Below, piece by piece: positions 34,965-44,709 of a DNA stretch of 64,000 nt (the stretch's first letter is position 1; each line of letters begins with the position of its first letter). Below the pieces are notes generated by a model. It did not search any database, was not told where the DNA came from, and saw nothing but the letters and a program-made list of their open reading frames with translations. The position numbers and the translations under genes were made by a program. The DNA is from Asaia bogorensis (lineage in GTDB: Bacteria > Pseudomonadota > Alphaproteobacteria > Acetobacterales > Acetobacteraceae), in assembly GCA_945868845.1 (NCBI GenBank), contig CAMBMS010000009.1, positions 29,772-93,771 on the forward strand, read 5' to 3'.

Positions 34965-37282
34965 GGTGCCTTCTTCTCGACAGCCGTCATTGCCCGCCAC
35001 ACATGAAACGGTGTGGCGGGGCCATCGAAATTTTCTATACCCCAAGGCGCTAATGCATCCGCGATCGCATTGCCGATAGCTGGGAACAACGCCACCGCTG
35101 CCGCCTCCCCAGCGCCCTTAACCCCTAGTGGATTGGTCGTGCAGGGCGACGGGTTGAAACTCAGGTCGAACGATGGCAAGTCATCCGCGCGTGGCAGCGC
35201 GTAATCCATGAAGGAAGCCGTCAATGGCTGGCCGCTTTCCGGGTCATACATCGCCCGCTCCAGCAACGCCTGTCCGGCCCCCTGCGCAATTGCTCCATGT
35301 GCCTGCCCGGCGGCGATCATCGGGTTCACCAGAACCCCGTAATCATCGACGGCGGTATGCCGGATAAAAAATACCTGTCCGGTCTCCTGGTCGATCTCGA
35401 CCTCCACCACATGGGTCCCGTTTGGAAACGTCATATGCTCGCGCGTCCAGCCGTAATAAGTATCCAGCGGCATCTCCGCCGCGCGTGCCCACGTGACGAC
35501 ATCGAGCAGCGCGATGGACCGATCTGTTCCCATCACCGTGAACATACCGTCGAAAAAATTAATATCGCCCTCTGCCGCTTCCAAAATCTCCGCTGCCATG
35601 GGTCTAGCCTTGGCAATAATTGCGTCGGACGCACGGAAGATCGCCGTTCCACCCATATAAGTCGCCCGCGAACTGCCATGCCCACCACCGGCGACGATCA
35701 GATCCGTGTCTCCCTGCCGTAATCGAATTAGCGCATTAGGAATCCCCAATTTATCGGCCAAAATTTGCGGAAACGTTGTTTCATGGCCTTGGCCGATGGT
35801 CTGTGTGCCGGTGATAAGTGAGACCGTGCCATCCGTCTCGAACCGGATCTCCACATTCTCATGCGGATTGCCGCCTGTGGCCTTGATGTGATAGGCGAAC
35901 CCCAACCCGCGCAACCGTCCGTGCGTCGCGCTCTCCGCCCGCCGCGCCGCAAACCCCGCGACATCCGCCCGCGCCAATGCAAGGTCTAATGTCTCCGAGA
36001 ACCGCCCGCTATCGACCTGGTGCCCAAAGGCATTTGTCATAGGCATCGCCTCGGGTGGGACCATGTTGCGTCTGCGCAGATCGGCTCGATCGAACCCGCA
36101 TTGCCGCGCCGCCGCGTCGATCATCCGCTCGATGATATTTCCGCTCTCGCCAAATCCCGGCCCGCGCGTCACGCCAACGGGCGTAACATTACTCAATACC
36201 GCCACGATATGCAGATCTATCACCGGAATCGTATACACAGTACTCGGCAGATGCACATATTGAAACGTCTGTACCCCCCCCGCGCCGCCAGCCATATAGG
36301 CCCCGAGATTCGCAACACTCGCCACCCGGAATGCCAAGAATTTTCCCTTCTCATCCAGGGCCAGGGATGCGTGCGCGACATGATCCCGGGCCTGATGATC
36401 GGCTAGGAACACCTCGCTGCGCGAGGCTATCCATTTCACGGCCCGCGCCACGCGCCGTGCCGCCCACAGCAGCAATGCCATTTCCGTATAAGCGAAATTT
36501 TTTGCCCCAAACCCGCCGCCCACATCAGGAGCGACAAATCGTACATCCTGTGCCTGCACACCCAGCACACGCGCCACCGTATCGCGATTGGCATGAATAC
36601 TCTGGCTGGAGAGGTGCAGGGTATAGCGTCCGGTGGCCAGATCAAACTGCCCGACGCCACCGCGTGGTTCCATCGGATTGGTCACGACGCGATGATTGTT
36701 CAATCCTAACGTCACTGTGTGCGCAGCACGTGCGAATATTTCATCGGCGCCGGCCTCATCTCCCATCCGCCAATCAAGACAAACGTTCCCCGGTACCCCG
36801 GCCGCGACCTCCACCGCTCCAGGTGCGCGCGCAGCCGCGGCGGTTGTTGAAGAGGGCAGGGGAGTATACTCAATACTCACTAGCTCCGCTGCGTCCAGTG
36901 CTTGGGCTTTTGTCGCGGCGACAATCAAGGCTATTGGCTCGCCGCAATAACGTACCTTTCCTTGCGCCAATAAAGGCTGCGGAAAATAAGCGAACGGCTC
37001 TCCGGTCTGAACATTCGCGATCACCGTGGGCGGCAACGCACTTAATCCATCCGCCAACACCTCGGAGGCCGTCAGTACCGCCAGCACCCCCGGTGCCGTG
37101 CGGGCAGCCGTCACGTCCGTCCCCACGATTACCGCATGCGCATGTGGTGAGCGCAGTACCACCGCATGGCACAAATCCGGGAAAGCTAGATCGTCCAGAT
37201 ACGCTCCCTGTCCGATCACAAAGCGTGCATCTTCCCGTCGCCGCGGCGTGTCACCAATCATCTCTCGCTCGCTCATGCCCAT
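34961..37282 (-). CDS. Xanthine dehydrogenase-family molybdopterin-binding (CoxL-like) subunit
   Basis: A 773-residue large subunit. The N-terminal a/b hammerhead domain (REDARFVIGQGAYLDDLAFP) is followed by Moco-binding segments (GGGFGAKNF, TRGPGFGESGNIIERM, TIGQGHETTFPQI) and the catalytic GVKGAGEAAAV glutamate loop. Enzymes of this family hydroxylate N-heteroaromatics, aldehydes or CO with water as the oxygen source. The small 2Fe-2S and medium FAD subunits normally encoded alongside are absent here. The ATG at 37282 has an AGG 7 bases upstream; 37276 is possible. Confidence 0.9.
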   Translation of the reverse strand: MGMSEREMIGDTPRRREDARFVIGQGAYLDDLAFPDLCHAVVLRSPHAHAVIVGTDVTAARTAPGVLAVLTASEVLADGLSALPPTVIANVQTGEPFAYFPQPLLAQGKVRYCGEPIALIVAATKAQALDAAELVSIEYTPLPSSTTAAAARAPGAVEVAAGVPGNVCLDWRMGDEAGADEIFARAAHTVTLGLNNHRVVTNPMEPRGGVGQFDLATGRYTLHLSSQSIHANRDTVARVLGVQAQDVRFVAPDVGGGFGAKNFAYTEMALLLWAARRVARAVKWIASRSEVFLADHQARDHVAHASLALDEKGKFLAFRVASVANLGAYMAGGAGGVQTFQYVHLPSTVYTIPVIDLHIVAVLSNVTPVGVTRGPGFGESGNIIERMIDAAARQCGFDRADLRRRNMVPPEAMPMTNAFGHQVDSGRFSETLDLALARADVAGFAARRAESATHGRLRGLGFAYHIKATGGNPHENVEIRFETDGTVSLITGTQTIGQGHETTFPQILADKLGIPNALIRLRQGDTDLIVAGGGHGSSRATYMGGTAIFRASDAIIAKARPMAAEILEAAEGDINFFDGMFTVMGTDRSIALLDVVTWARAAEMPLDTYYGWTREHMTFPNGTHVVEVEIDQETGQVFFIRHTAVDDYGVLVNPMIAAGQAHGAIAQGAGQALLERAMYDPESGQPLTASFMDYALPRADDLPSFDLSFNPSPCTTNPLGVKGAGEAAAVALFPAIGNAIADALAPWGIENFDGPATPFHVWRAMTAVEKKAP

Positions 37283-37386
37283 ATACTGACCTATTATCCG
37301 CCCGTGTGCATAATATGTGATGCCTTGGGTTGAAAGGATGGCCGCACTGTGGTGCGCTCTCTCCCGCCGCAAGGGAGAAACGTACC

Positions 37387-37881
37387 ATGCCTGATTTTCG
37401 TAGAGGCTACTCCGCCGTCATGGGGCCCGAGGACGGGGATTCTTTCTGGCAGCCCTTGCCCTCGGTCGGGCATGTCATCAACAAGGTCACACCCTACAAT
37501 TCCCCCCATGACGACTTCGCCATGGGCATTCAGGTACTGGAACCGGGCGCGTCTATCCGTAAGCACGCGCATGAACGAAGCCGCGAAGTCCTGTTCTGCT
37601 ACACCGGCACAGGCTGGGCGGAGATTGACGGCGTCCGCCATGACATCTACCCCGAGACCCTCCTTCTCCTCGGCCGTGGTGTGCAGCATACCGTTCATAA
37701 TATTGGCACAACACAGATGCGTATTCTCTGGTTCATCTCCCCCTCTGGCCTGGAAGACTGGTTTAAGGCTCTCGGCCGCCCGCGCAAGCCTGGTGAAGTT
37801 TTGCCTGACCCCTTTAATCGCCCCGAGGACATTCGCACCATCCAGGATCAACAGCGTTTCGTGCGGCCGGAAGGGGAATGA
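37387..37881 (+). CDS. Cupin-domain protein
   Basis: The product is 164 residues. A single cupin barrel is visible: motif 1 around GASIRKHAHERSREVLFCYTG (two histidines and a glutamate) and motif 2 around LLLGRGVQHTVHNIG. Metal-binding residues look intact, so a small dioxygenase, isomerase or sugar/ligand-binding role is possible; the family does not define it. GGGAGA precedes the ATG at 37387. It faces away from the CoxL-like gene across about 100 bases, so they may share a control region. Confidence 0.8.
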   Translation: MPDFRRGYSAVMGPEDGDSFWQPLPSVGHVINKVTPYNSPHDDFAMGIQVLEPGASIRKHAHERSREVLFCYTGTGWAEIDGVRHDIYPETLLLLGRGVQHTVHNIGTTQMRILWFISPSGLEDWFKALGRPRKPGEVLPDPFNRPEDIRTIQDQQRFVRPEGE

Positions 37882-38049
37882 CGTCACTATCCGCACGTAC
37901 TGCCATGCGATACGTGAACCAAGAAGGCCAGATGATACCCCAATAACTAGCCATGGAGCTCATGCTCGAAATTCATGTCCACGTTGCTCTGACCTTCGAC
38001 ATCCGTTCCCGCTCTCGATTCCTGCGGCAAGGCCATACGAGAAATACGA

Positions 38050-38285
38050 CCTCTTCAGAAGTTCCTGTCCGCCGCTGGGTTCATACGGCAAGGGAGGGAT
38101 GCGCAATTGCTGCCAGGGCTTGAGCCGTGCATTCGCTTCCACCCGTACGCCATCCAGCCTGATCTGCCCTGTGCGTAGCATTTTCTGAAGCGCGCCCGGG
38201 TAAGGCTCGGGAAATACCGATAAAACCAGCGATCAAGCCGGATATCGGCCTCAGCCGGGGCGATGGTGCGTAGAGAAACAGGCAT
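38050..38285 (-). pseudogene. rluC: RluC-type pseudouridine synthase, S4-domain relic
   Basis: The relic begins with MPVSLRTIAPAEADIRLDRW then RYFPSLT. After a one-base frameshift near 38190 it continues as GALQKMLRTGQIRLDG, VRVEANARLKPWQQLRIPPL and PYEPSG. This is the N-terminal S4 domain of RluC-type synthases. The whole catalytic domain is missing. The intact rluD at 1945 is a different gene. Confidence 0.8.
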
Positions 38286-38405
38286 GGCATTCCGTAACAG
38301 GCGGGGCGCCGTTCTGATAGCCGCAAATTCGGAGTGCGATTTCGCAGGTTCCATCCCCCTTGCTTCTGCTTTATGGAAATAGAAAACCAATTCGGGGAGG
38401 GTTTC

Positions 38406-39503
38406 ATGACCAAAGCTGCAGGTTTTTCTCTCACGCGCCGTGCCCTTGGTGGGCTTGGTCTTGGCTTGGCCGCGACGGGCAATGCGCGCGCCCAGGATAT
38501 GGCTGGCAAGACCATTGAATGGATCATTCCCTTCGCCGTAGGCGGCGGCTCGGATATCTGGGCGCGATTTCATTTACCGTTGTTGCAGAAGCACATGGCC
38601 GGAAATCCGACCGTGGTGATCCGCAATGTCACCGGCGGGGGCAGTATCAATGGCGCCAATCAATTCGCCCAACGCACGCGGCCTGATGGCCTGACCGTCA
38701 TGGGCACCAGCGGTTCCACGCAATTTCCCTATCTTCTGGGCGATCCGCGCGTGCGCTATGATTACCGCGCCTGGAGCGTACTGATGGCTAGCCCGACCGG
38801 CGGCGTGCTTTATGTGCGCCCGGAATTGGGCGTGCGCGGCCCGGCTGATTTGGCGAAGCTGCAAGCGGCGCAAGGGCTGAAATTCGGGAGCCAGGGCCCG
38901 AGCTCGCTTGATATCGTGCCGGCGCTCGCCTTCGAGCTGATGAATCTGAATGTGCAGATTGTCTTTGGGATGCAGGGCCGCGGTCAGGGCCGGCTTGCTT
39001 TTGAACGTGGTGAGACGCCGATCGATTATCAGACATCCTCTGCCTATACGAGCCAGGTTCTGCCGCTGGTGCGGGAAGGCAAGGCAGTGCCGCTGTTCTC
39101 CTATGGCATCCTGAACGCTGCGGGCGAGATTGTGCGCGATCCGAATTTCCGGGATTTGCCTACCTTCCCGGAATTCCTGAAAGCCGCCACGGGGCAAGAG
39201 CCTTCCGGCCCAGCCTGGGAAGCCTATCGCACCCTGTTCGTCGCGGGCTTTGCCGCACAGAAATTCGTGGTGGTCCCGCGGGAAACACCGCGTGCCGTGC
39301 AGGACCTGTATCGCGCCACCTTCGCGCGGATCTTCGCCGATCCGGAATACAGGGAAAAGCGCGGCACAGTGATTGGCGAATATGATGAGGTTGTAGGCGA
39401 AGCCGCCGAGAAAGCCTATGCTGCCGGCACGGTGATCAGTGAGGCGGCGCGCGAATGGATCCAGGAATGGTTATTGCGTCGCTTCAACCATCGTTTGGGC
39501 TGA
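38406..39503 (+). CDS. Bug-family tripartite tricarboxylate transporter binding protein (TctC-like)
   Basis: The product is 365 residues. A twin-arginine-like signal (TRRALGGLGLGLAATGNARA) precedes the Bug fold with IEWIIPFAVGGGSDIWAR and VIRNVTGGGSINGANQFAQ. It is expected to capture a carboxylate in the periplasm for the Tct permease that follows 38 bases later. GGGGAGGG precedes the ATG at 38406. An ATG at 38334 would give an unlikely extension. Confidence 0.88.
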   Translation: MTKAAGFSLTRRALGGLGLGLAATGNARAQDMAGKTIEWIIPFAVGGGSDIWARFHLPLLQKHMAGNPTVVIRNVTGGGSINGANQFAQRTRPDGLTVMGTSGSTQFPYLLGDPRVRYDYRAWSVLMASPTGGVLYVRPELGVRGPADLAKLQAAQGLKFGSQGPSSLDIVPALAFELMNLNVQIVFGMQGRGQGRLAFERGETPIDYQTSSAYTSQVLPLVREGKAVPLFSYGILNAAGEIVRDPNFRDLPTFPEFLKAATGQEPSGPAWEAYRTLFVAGFAAQKFVVVPRETPRAVQDLYRATFARIFADPEYREKRGTVIGEYDEVVGEAAEKAYAAGTVISEAAREWIQEWLLRRFNHRLG

Positions 39504-39541
39504 TCAGGTCACGCGCGGCGCGGGAATAGGATTAGGGTAGA

Positions 39542-41503
39542 ATGCTTGACGCCCTGCTGATGGCGTTGACCGCGCTCGCGAGCCCTGATCGCCTTGGCTA
39601 TATGGCGCTTGGGGTATTGATTGGTTACGCCATTGGCGTGCTGCCTGCGCTGGGTGGCCTTGCCGGGCTTTCGCTGGTGATGCCCTTCATTTACGGGCTC
39701 GATCAGGTCTCCGCACTCGCGATGCTGGTGGGTTTGGTCGCGGTCGCGGCAACAGCGGATACATTCAGCTCCATCCTGATGGGCATCCCCGGATCATCGG
39801 CCAGCCAGGCGACGATCCTGGATGGCTTCCCCATGGCCCGACGAGGAGAGGCCGCGCGCGCCTTATCGGCATCCTTCCTTGCTTCCATGATTGGCGGGCT
39901 GGTTGGCGCGGTGATCCTGACAGGCGCGGTGCTGATCGCGCGGCCCTTGATTTTGGCGCTGGGTACTGCGGAATTATTCATGCTGGCGCTGCTTGGGCTT
40001 TCCATGGTGGGTGTGCTGGCAGGCAAAAGCTTCGCCAAGGGCTTGATCGCTTGCGGCATGGGACTTGCCCTTGGCATGGTGGGGACAGCGCCAGCGACGG
40101 CCGAATACCGGCTTGATTTCGGGCTAATCTATCTTTCCGATGGTTTGCATCTGCCCGTCTTGGTGCTCGCGATATTTGCCCTGCCGGAAATCATTGACCT
40201 TGCCCGTGGTGGCGGGACGATTTCGCGGACGGCAGTATTGGGGAGCGGCTGGTTTGATGGTGTGCGCGACATCATTCGCCATTGGTGGTTGTTGCTGCGC
40301 ACATCTTCAATCGGGTCCGTGCTGGGGGCCATTCCCGGTCTTGGCGGTAGCGTGACCGATTGGATCGTCTATGGCCACGCAATTCAGACCGAAAAGAACG
40401 GCCAATTCGGCAAGGGTGATGTGCGCGGCGTGATTGCCGTGGAAGCTTCCAATAATGCGCGCGAAGGCGGGGCTTTGGTGCCGACGCTGTTCTTCGGCAT
40501 TCCTTCATCCGGGTCCATGGCGGTGTTTCTGGGCGGCATGACGCTGCTTGGCATTGAAGCCGGGCCTGCAATGGTCGGATCCCGACTTGATCTGACCTAT
40601 GCGATCATCTGGTCGCTTGCGATTTCTAATGTGATGGGGACGCTGCTGTGCTTTGCGACATCACCCTTGATTGCGCGACTGACGACGGTGCGCTTTGGGC
40701 TGCTGGCGCCCTTCATGATGATGGTGGTCTGCTTCGGCGCCTTCAACAATAACCGCGAATTGGCGGATTTGCTGCTGCTGCTGGGCGTCGGCTTGCTCGG
40801 CTTATTGATGCGGCGCTTTGGCTGGCCGCGCCCGCCCTTCGTGGTAGGCTTCGTGTTGGCGCTGCCGATGGAAACTTACCTGTATCAGGCCGTGCAATTC
40901 TATGGCTGGGATTTCCTGACGCGGCCGGGTGTGATGATCATTGCTGCGCTGATAGTGGTGTTTGCCGGGCTTGGCATTCGCAAGCGTCGGCTCGCCGATA
41001 CGGAAGAAGATGGCGGCAGCACCGATACGGGCCGGCGCCAGCCTCAGGCAATTTTCGCTGTCATCCCGGTCGCACTTTTCGCGGCTGTCTTTATTGATGC
41101 GATGCGCCACAGCTTCTTGGGCGCGGTCTTCCCGATGATGATTGGCGGCGCTATGCTGCTGATCAGCGTGCCCGTATTGTTCAGGCTGAATTTTGGTCGC
41201 GTAGGAGGCTCGCTATTCCATGACGCGGAAGCCAAGGCGAAGCCCGAGGATGGCAGTTTCTGGGCGCATCTTGGCTGGGTGATCGGGCTGGTCGGACTTT
41301 CCGTCCTGTTAGGCTTCCTGCTCGCCAACACCATGTTTTTCCTGTCCTTCCTGCGTTATGCGGCGGGCTGTACCTGGCGGATGACCGTGTTCCTGACCTC
41401 CATCGCGACCATCGGCCTGATCGTGGTGGCGAAATTGCTGACGCTGGATTTCCCGCGGGGGCTATTGCAGTATTTCTTCGACCTCCCCTGGCCTTTACGT
41501 TAA
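39542..41503 (+). CDS. TctA-TctB fusion, tripartite tricarboxylate transporter membrane subunit
   Basis: The product is 653 residues, longer than a TctA protein (about 500). Residues 1 to about 485 are TctA-like (GVLPALGGLAGLSLVMPFI, GIPGSSASQATILDGFP, GAIPGLGGSVTDWIVYGHA, FFGIPSSGSMAVFLGGM). After a charged linker (residues about 482-500), four more helices resemble the small TctB subunit. The two membrane subunits of the symporter thus appear fused. It is flanked by TctC and a tautomerase-like gene, which suggests uptake and use of a di- or tricarboxylate. Confidence 0.87.
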   Translation: MLDALLMALTALASPDRLGYMALGVLIGYAIGVLPALGGLAGLSLVMPFIYGLDQVSALAMLVGLVAVAATADTFSSILMGIPGSSASQATILDGFPMARRGEAARALSASFLASMIGGLVGAVILTGAVLIARPLILALGTAELFMLALLGLSMVGVLAGKSFAKGLIACGMGLALGMVGTAPATAEYRLDFGLIYLSDGLHLPVLVLAIFALPEIIDLARGGGTISRTAVLGSGWFDGVRDIIRHWWLLLRTSSIGSVLGAIPGLGGSVTDWIVYGHAIQTEKNGQFGKGDVRGVIAVEASNNAREGGALVPTLFFGIPSSGSMAVFLGGMTLLGIEAGPAMVGSRLDLTYAIIWSLAISNVMGTLLCFATSPLIARLTTVRFGLLAPFMMMVVCFGAFNNNRELADLLLLLGVGLLGLLMRRFGWPRPPFVVGFVLALPMETYLYQAVQFYGWDFLTRPGVMIIAALIVVFAGLGIRKRRLADTEEDGGSTDTGRRQPQAIFAVIPVALFAAVFIDAMRHSFLGAVFPMMIGGAMLLISVPVLFRLNFGRVGGSLFHDAEAKAKPEDGSFWAHLGWVIGLVGLSVLLGFLLANTMFFLSFLRYAAGCTWRMTVFLTSIATIGLIVVAKLLTLDFPRGLLQYFFDLPWPLR

Positions 41504-41514
41504 CGGCCAACACC

Positions 41515-42604
41515 ATGCAGAAAGCCATTCCCTGCACGTTGATGCGTGGCGGCACCAGCGGCGGCCCCTATTTCTTGCGCCATGATCTGCCTGAGGATCG
41601 CGAATCTATGGGCCGCGTATTGCTGGCGGCGATGGGATCGCCGGATGCGCGGCAGATTGATGGGCTGGGCGGGGCGGCTACCCTCACCAGCAAGGTCTGC
41701 ATTGTCTCTCGTGCGGCGGCGGGTGAAGCGCAGCAGGTGGATTATTTGTTCGCGCAGGTTTCCGTGGATCGCGCCTTTGTGGATTGGGGGCCAACCTGCG
41801 GGAATATGTTGGCGGGCGTTGGCCCCTTCGCGATTGAAAGTGGCCTGGTGCCAGCCGAAGAAGGCGAAACCCGCGTAATGATCCGCGCGGTGAATACCGT
41901 TGCCATGACTGAAGCCGTGGTGCAAACGCCGGGCAAGCGCGTCAATTACGAAGGCAATACCGCGATTGCTGGCGTGCCCGGCACCGCCGCGCCGATTGTG
42001 TTGAATTTCTCCGATGCCGTTGGGGGTGCAACCGGCAAGCTGATGCCAACCGGGAACGCCATTGATGTGATTGATGGCGTGGCAGTGACATGCCTTGATA
42101 TCTGCATGCCGGTGGTGATCGCGCGCGCAGGATTTCGGCAAAACGGCGCGCGAAACCGCGAAGGAATTGGATGCCGACAAGGATTTCATGGCGCGGATTG
42201 AAGCCATTCGGCGGAAGGCGAGTCTTGCCATGGGCATGGGTGATGCGGAAGGCCGCGTCATTCCGAAATTCGCCATCATCGCGGAGCCGGCCAGTGATAA
42301 GGGAGGTGTCGCGGCGCGCTACTTCACGCCGCTGGCCTGCCATGAGGCCATGGCGCTGACAGGCGGCATTTGCATCGCCAGCGCTTGCGTGCTGCCCGGC
42401 ACGGTGGCGGACGGCGTTGCGCAAACCACCGGTACCGATCGGGAGATGATTGTGCTGGAACACCCAACCGGCAGCATGGAAGCTGTGATCACCGCGCGCC
42501 GTACGGCGGATGGATCGCGCGAAGTGATTTCGGGCGGCACGCTGCGCACCGCGCGGCGGTTGATGGCGGGCGAGGTTTATTTTCCCGCCCGCGCTTGGGG
42601 TTAG
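41515..42604 (+). pseudogene. PrpF/4-oxalomesaconate tautomerase-like gene, broken by one frameshift
   Basis: Two overlapping frames join into one PrpF-family protein of about 360 residues. The first (41515 to about 42140) has IPCTLMRGGTSGGPYF, LTSKVCIV and WGPTCGNMLAG. The second (from about 42140) continues DFGKTARETAKELDADKDFM and ends at 42604. The break near 42140 is a +1 or -2 event. Lysine and cysteine residues matching PrpF catalytic positions (TSK and CGN) are kept. The GGTSxG loop has glycine where lysine or arginine is usual. All the rest is intact, so the break is recent or a sequencing error. The gene starts 11 bases after the transporter. Confidence 0.85.
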
Positions 42605-42915
42605 TTAGCCCAGTTTTGTTGCATCCCGCGCATAAAGCTCTCACGGAAGCGGATCGGGTCGTGGTCCGTTTGCGTTTTGCCAAGTTCATGATCAATGCGC
42701 GCGCCGATCACATGCGGGCCATCGGTGGCAAGGGCGCGATCAATCAGCGCGTCGAACTCCACCTCATCCGTCGCCCAATGGGCCAAGATGATGCCTGAGG
42801 CGGGCGCAATGCCGATCAGATCAGTGCCAGCTTTCGCCGCCGGTGTACCCTGGCCGCCGGTGATCTGATAGATGCCATTATTCCAGACGATCACAATCAG
42901 ATACATCAGGTAGAA
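42601..42915 (-). pseudogene. Thiamine-diphosphate enzyme, C-terminal relic
   Basis: About 105 residues, including LIVIVWNNGIYQITGGQGTP, AGTDLIGIAPASG and DEVEFDALIDRALATDGPHV, match the C-terminal cofactor-binding half of small ThDP decarboxylases (sulfopyruvate or phosphonopyruvate decarboxylase beta-like). The N-terminal part with GDG is absent and no start is evident. It ends back to back with the tautomerase gene. Confidence 0.75.
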
Positions 42916-42995
42916 GCGGTTCTGGTTTGTGAAGCGATGTGTTCGCAAGCCAACTGGATCTTCCCGGCCGTTACCATTAGGAGGGCGCACGGGAA

Positions 42996-43291
42996 ATGCG
43001 CGACAAGGCCATCGGCTGCCTGCCGGTGGGAGAAAACGACCAACTGATCGGCATGCTGACCGATCATGACCTCATCTAGCGCGGCTGCGCCGACGACGCC
43101 GACCCGCGCACCACCGCCGCACGCGCCATCATGACGGAGGCCATCGTCTGGTACTAGGGTGATTACGACATTGGCGCCCCGATGACCGAGATGGAAACAT
43201 GGCAAGTGCTTTACTTGGCGTTCATCAATCGCGCCAAGTGGGTGATCCCGGTGCTGACCCTGTCGGCCTGGCCACCCATGCCGACAGCTAG
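42996..43291 (+). pseudogene. CBS-domain protein relic with two stops and a frameshift
   Basis: One frame reads MRDKAIGCLPVGENDQLIG then MLTDHDLI, stop, RGCADDADPRTTAARAIMTE, AIVWY, stop, GDYDIGAPMTEMET and NRAKWVIPVLTLS. The end, GLATHADS, lies in the next frame. This follows the CBS-pair pattern (GCLPVxENDxLIGMVTDRD and NRAKRVVGVLTLSDLA). Start and stops show it is dead. Confidence 0.8.
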
Positions 43292-43512
43292 GTGGCGCCG
43301 TGCCTGCTGCGGCTGGCCTGGCGGGCGCGGCAATGCATGCCGCCCGCTTGCCCACCACCGACGATTTCGATTACGAGGATTCTTATGTTGAACTTCGGCC
43401 GTCCGATCGCGGCGCGCGGCCAGTTGCGTTGCCCTGCCAGCCCCCTAAACTCCCCCTTATCGAATCTCGGCCCGGCGTCCGCCTGGCGAACCGTCTGACC
43501 CGGAGGAAACGC

Positions 43513-44709
43513 ATGTCCGCCCTCGATAATTGCTACAATATCCCTGACCTCCGCCTGGAAGCGAAGAAAATCCTCCCAAAAGGCCTGTTCGAGTTTATCG
43601 ATCGCGCGTCAGAGGACGAAATCGGCGTTCGCAATAACCGTGCCGCGTTCGAACGGATCAAATTCCGCCCGCATGTGCTCAACGATGTCTCCGCCCGCAC
43701 CACCGCCACCACCCTGTTCGGTAAGCCGATGGCCATGCCCTACGCCATCGCCCCCACGGGTGCGGCCGGCCTTACCTGGTTCCATGGCGAACTGGAACTG
43801 GCGAAAGCCGCCGCCAGGCTAGGCATTCCGTTCACCCTCGCCACTGGCGCCAACACGCCGATGGAGAAAGTCGCGCAGGAAGCCGCCGGGCGCTTGTGGT
43901 TCCAGCTCTATGTCTGGAAGGAACGCGAACTCAGCTACGAACTCATCGCCCGCGCGGAACGCAACGGATTCGAGGCGCTGATCGTCACGGTGGACACGAT
44001 TGTGCCCCCCAACCGCGAATACAACGCCAGAAACGGCTTCAATATGCCCTTCCACCCCACTCCCGGCGCGATGTTGGACATAATGGGCCATCCCAGCTGG
44101 CTGGCGCGAGTAATCGGTAAATACATGATCAACGGCGGCTTTCCCACCTACGCCAACTACCCAGCGAAACTGCAAACCAAGATCACCGACGACCCCGCCG
44201 CACAAGCCATCATGCGCCAGGATAATTTAAGCTGGGAGGACATCCGGGAATTTCGCCGTCGCTGGCCGCGCGTGCTGATGGTCAAGGGGATCGTGCGCGG
44301 GGATGACGCGGTTAAGGCCATCGAATGCGGCGCCGATGCCGTCATCGTCTCCAACCACGGCGCCCGCAACATGGATTCCACCATCGCCACTATCGACGCC
44401 CTCCCGGAAGTCGCGGAAGCCGTCGCCGGGCGCTGTGCCGTGCTGATCGATTCCGGTGTTCGCCGCGGCAGCGACGTGGCGAAGGCCCTGGCCCTTGGCG
44501 CCAACGCCGTGCTGGCGGGCCGCCCGACTCTTTACGGCTGCGCCGTCGGCGGCAGCACGGGGGCTGGCAAAGCGCTGAGCATCATCAAGACGGAATTCGA
44601 CAAGACCCTTGCCTATCTTGGCTGCAACAGCGTCGACGAATTAAACCCAGATTTGCTGGTCCTCGACCCCAATTCCAACATGACCCGGATTCCCGCGGGG
44701 CACGGCTGA
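43513..44709 (+). CDS. FMN-dependent alpha-hydroxy acid dehydrogenase
   Basis: The product is 398 residues of the lactate/glycolate/mandelate dehydrogenase family. AIAPTGAAGLTWFHGE, FQLYVWKERE, the active lysine in LMVKGIVRGDDA and the active-site region VSNHGARNMDS (usually SNHGGRQLD) are present, with the catalytic histidine and arginine kept. It oxidises an L-2-hydroxyacid to the 2-oxoacid. GGAGG precedes the ATG at 43513; the longer open frame upstream runs through the CBS relic. It may act on a hydroxyacid produced in the neighbouring carboxylate pathway, but that is not certain. Confidence 0.9.
   Translation: MSALDNCYNIPDLRLEAKKILPKGLFEFIDRASEDEIGVRNNRAAFERIKFRPHVLNDVSARTTATTLFGKPMAMPYAIAPTGAAGLTWFHGELELAKAAARLGIPFTLATGANTPMEKVAQEAAGRLWFQLYVWKERELSYELIARAERNGFEALIVTVDTIVPPNREYNARNGFNMPFHPTPGAMLDIMGHPSWLARVIGKYMINGGFPTYANYPAKLQTKITDDPAAQAIMRQDNLSWEDIREFRRRWPRVLMVKGIVRGDDAVKAIECGADAVIVSNHGARNMDSTIATIDALPEVAEAVAGRCAVLIDSGVRRGSDVAKALALGANAVLAGRPTLYGCAVGGSTGAGKALSIIKTEFDKTLAYLGCNSVDELNPDLLVLDPNSNMTRIPAGHG

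Noticed and set aside
36331..37320. Plus-strand open frame of 329 codons opposite the CoxL-like gene
   Set aside because: Proline/arginine-rich composition typical of an antisense shadow; the minus-strand frame carries clear Moco motifs.
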